DNA of 64,000 nucleotides from Flavicella sediminum (lineage in GTDB: Bacteria > Bacteroidota > Bacteroidia > Flavobacteriales > Flavobacteriaceae), in assembly GCF_006381105.1 (NCBI RefSeq), contig NZ_VDET01000002.1, positions 1 to 64,000 of the forward strand, written 5' to 3'. The notes under the pieces were generated by a model. That model ran no database searches. It was not told where the DNA came from and saw only the letters and a list, made by a program, of their open reading frames with translations. Below, one piece after another: positions 62,107-64,000 of this stretch (the stretch's first letter is position 1; every line of letters begins with the position of its first letter). A program made the translations under genes and the position numbers.

Positions 62107-63057
62107 TTAGTTTTTTTGATATTCCTTTTCTTTTTTTCCAAACAAAGAAAAGTGTACATAACGTTTTGGATGCAATTTCAAGTCTCTTAACAATTCTTCC
62201 AATTCCTTTGAAGCATTGTCTAAATTATCATACACAGCATCATCCTTCATTAATTTTCCAATCGTACCTTCTCCTTTGGCCATTCCTTCAGAAACTGTTT
62301 GAAGGTTTTCAACTGTCGCTTCAATTTTAGCAATTAGCTGACCGATATTTGCATTTACCAAAGTATCAGACAATTTAGCGAAATTATTGGTGATTTTTTC
62401 AGTATTGTCTACCGAGGCATGAATATTTTTTCTATTCTCAAGAACAATCAATTCTGTAGTGGCGGTCATTTCATCTAAATTTGCCATGGTACTGTTCATC
62501 TTAGAAATAATACCACGAATGTTGTTTTTCGATTCTTCATCAAAAACACTATTTACATGAACTAATAAAGAGTCTGCACTTACAATAACACTTTCCAATT
62601 TGGCTTGCAAGGGATTTAATTTTTCTCCAAAAGAAGAAAACATATCCGATTCAATTTCTCCTCTTAAGAAATCTCCAGGTTTTGCCAAAACAGGATCGTC
62701 GTAAGATGGAATAATAGCCAAAGATTTACCGCCCATTAAACTGGCACTGTAAATTTTTGCGACACTATTTTTATCAAAATGAAAATCATTTTCAACCGTA
62801 AATTCTACAACCAACTGTCCTCGCTTTTCAATTTTCTCATTGAATTTGATATCAACCACTTTACCTACTTGGTAACCATTGATCGTGACTACGCTGGCGG
62901 TATTTAATCCTTGAACATTATTGTATTCTGTAAAGTACGAATGTGAAGGACCTTCGAATAAATTATGTCCTTTTAAAAAACTATAACCCCAAAGAAATAT
63001 AGCGATTATGACGATAGCAACTATACCTGTTTTAAGTTCTCTTGAAAATTTAATCAT
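62107..63057 (-). CDS. MlaD/MCE family lipid-transport protein
   Basis: The 316-aa product has an N-terminal membrane anchor (about 11-26), an MCE domain (about 35-120: YNNVQGLNTASVVTINGYQV, MGGKSLAIIP) and a long coiled-coil C-terminus. MCE proteins form hexameric rings in the periplasm that carry phospholipids between membranes. MlaE and MlaF partners are not in the window. It lies 57 bp after the amidase gene and 14 bp before the Fe-S membrane protein gene. Confidence 0.88.
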   Translation of the reverse strand: MIKFSRELKTGIVAIVIIAIFLWGYSFLKGHNLFEGPSHSYFTEYNNVQGLNTASVVTINGYQVGKVVDIKFNEKIEKRGQLVVEFTVENDFHFDKNSVAKIYSASLMGGKSLAIIPSYDDPVLAKPGDFLRGEIESDMFSSFGEKLNPLQAKLESVIVSADSLLVHVNSVFDEESKNNIRGIISKMNSTMANLDEMTATTELIVLENRKNIHASVDNTEKITNNFAKLSDTLVNANIGQLIAKIEATVENLQTVSEGMAKGEGTIGKLMKDDAVYDNLDNASKELEELLRDLKLHPKRYVHFSLFGKKEKEYQKN

Positions 63058-63114
63058 AAACTAATTTTAATAAACAAAACTACTAATTATTTATGTGGTT
63101 AAAAACAAATCGCT

Positions 63115-64000
63115 CTATTTTATGGCTTCCGACAGAGAGATCTTTTCTCCTCCACGAAATGCCGCTATAAAGGCCGACGTATACCCTTTCTTTTTGGCAG
63201 AAATCAAATATTTTTTTGCTTTGCTATAGCTATTTGTTTCTCCCAAATAATACTTGTAATAACTTCCTACTTTTACTCGTTTTACTTCTTTTAAACCTTT
63301 AAAATTATAACTAGCCGTACTAATTTTAGATTTCCCTGAAGCTATTTGAATTTTAAACAACACTTCTTCTTTGTTACTAGAAGTTCTGCTTTTCATTTCT
63401 ACAATTTTAGGTGCTTCAATAGTGACCACCGTATTCATTTTCAACCCGTTGACATAATTGATTATGGCTTTAGAAATAGAACTTGCCATTTCTAATTTCC
63501 CTTTTTTAGAGTTTAAATAAGCCCCTTCTCTTTTATTGGTTAAAAACCCAGTTTCCACCAAAATACTTGGCATATAAGTTTGATGCAACACAATAAACCC
63601 TGCTTGCTTTACTCCACGGTCTACTCTTTTTAAGCTTCCTTTAAAATTATTTTGAACAGCACTTGCCAAGCTAATACTCTTGTCTAAATTTTCCTCCTGT
63701 TCTAAAGTCAGCCCAATTACAGACTCTGGAGAATTGGGGTCAAAACCTCGATATTTTTCTTGGTAATTCTCTTCCAATAAAATCACTTCATTTTCAGCTT
63801 TGGCGACTTCAAAATTTCTTTTGTTGGCATGCAGACCTAAAACCCAAGTTTCAGAACCTGCTGCCTGAGAATTATGTGCATTGCAATGCACAGAAACAAA
63901 CAAGTCGGCATGCGCTTTATTGGCAATTCTACCACGTTCAAACAAATCGACAAAAACATCTTTTTTACGGGTATAAATTACTTTTACATCTTTTTCTTTT
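63115..64000 (-). CDS. N-acetylmuramoyl-L-alanine amidase with SPOR-like tail, 5' end outside
   Basis: The frame is open to the right edge; an apparent TTG start at 63945 is not real, since the codons upstream (KDVKVIYTRKKDVFVD) belong to the family. 294 residues are visible. The amidase part has the Zn ligand His in SVHCNAH and the catalytic Glu in VETGFLTN. The last 80 residues (from VLFKIQIASGK to the GYTSAFIAAF word) resemble a SPOR domain that binds denuded glycan at the septum. It would split septal peptidoglycan in the periplasm. The signal peptide and the first Zn ligand are outside the window. Confidence 0.9.
   Translation of the reverse strand, partial: KEKDVKVIYTRKKDVFVDLFERGRIANKAHADLFVSVHCNAHNSQAAGSETWVLGLHANKRNFEVAKAENEVILLEENYQEKYRGFDPNSPESVIGLTLEQEENLDKSISLASAVQNNFKGSLKRVDRGVKQAGFIVLHQTYMPSILVETGFLTNKREGAYLNSKKGKLEMASSISKAIINYVNGLKMNTVVTIEAPKIVEMKSRTSSNKEEVLFKIQIASGKSKISTASYNFKGLKEVKRVKVGSYYKYYLGETNSYSKAKKYLISAKKKGYTSAFIAAFRGGEKISLSEAIK

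Overview
The window looks like chromosomal DNA of a marine-type member of the Flavobacteriaceae (Bacteroidota). The sequence is AT-rich, translation starts lack Shine-Dalgarno sequences, and several promoters match the Bacteroidota pattern TTG-N19..21-TAnnTTTG. The gene content agrees: the gliding protein GldC, a GLPGLI-family protein paired with an outer-membrane barrel, DUF5686, DUF5606 and DUF4199 proteins, and an OmpA protein with thrombospondin type 3 repeats. I cannot name the genus from the sequence alone.

Positions 1-6945 are the right-hand part of an integrated element next to a tRNA-Asp gene. Reading inward from the tRNA it carries a tyrosine integrase, an unknown 303-aa protein, an excisionase-like HTH protein, a DUF3987 helicase/primase-like protein and a zinc-finger/Toprim-like protein. 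Beyond these come a short-period GCAAC-rich tandem array, an orphan ORF and the start of a type I restriction subunit (HsdR) that runs off the left edge. The element is rich in repeats: TTGCAAC motifs, CTAGTTT motifs and GTACCGAAA pairs. Its left boundary is outside the window.

From 7 kb on the content is ordinary chromosome. In order it holds: a four-gene molybdenum hydroxylase operon (MocA-like, XdhC, Tat-exported large subunit, 2Fe-2S subunit); an outer-membrane barrel/GLPGLI pair divergent from a histidine kinase and OmpR-type regulator, with a tandem GTTAA site between them; deoxynucleoside kinase; a membrane and a soluble pyrophosphatase; a DUF5686 protein and pyruvate dehydrogenase E1 beta; EtfBA; a bifunctional nuclease; and ThyA and DHFR. 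An AraC regulator follows, then three tandem copies of a ~110-bp structured element. Next is a sugar-acid catabolic operon (dehydrogenase, cyclase-family hydrolase, DUF1537 kinase, MFS transporter, Gfo/Idh oxidoreductase) divergent from a LacI regulator with two matching operators. The 5-oxoprolinase genes pxpABC, SppA and FolK complete this stretch.

The right third carries a 1307-aa OmpA protein with two OmpA domains around nine near-identical calcium-repeat modules, then GldC, a glycosyltransferase, a phosphosugar mutase, an MsbA-like exporter, CCA-adding enzyme, TsaC, and two surface-glycan glycosyltransferases. It ends with RuvX, peptide deformylase, DUF5606, MazG, an SDR enzyme, a two-gene Fe-S reductase-like module, an MlaD/MCE protein and a truncated cell-wall amidase with a SPOR-like tail.

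The parts most likely to be undescribed are the three tandem structured repeats (31234-31655), the GCAAC array of the island (1551-1694), the double-OmpA repeat protein, and the tartrate/threonate-type operon, which combines a DUF1537 kinase with a TtuC-like dehydrogenase but lacks the usual PdxA2 or OtnC partners.
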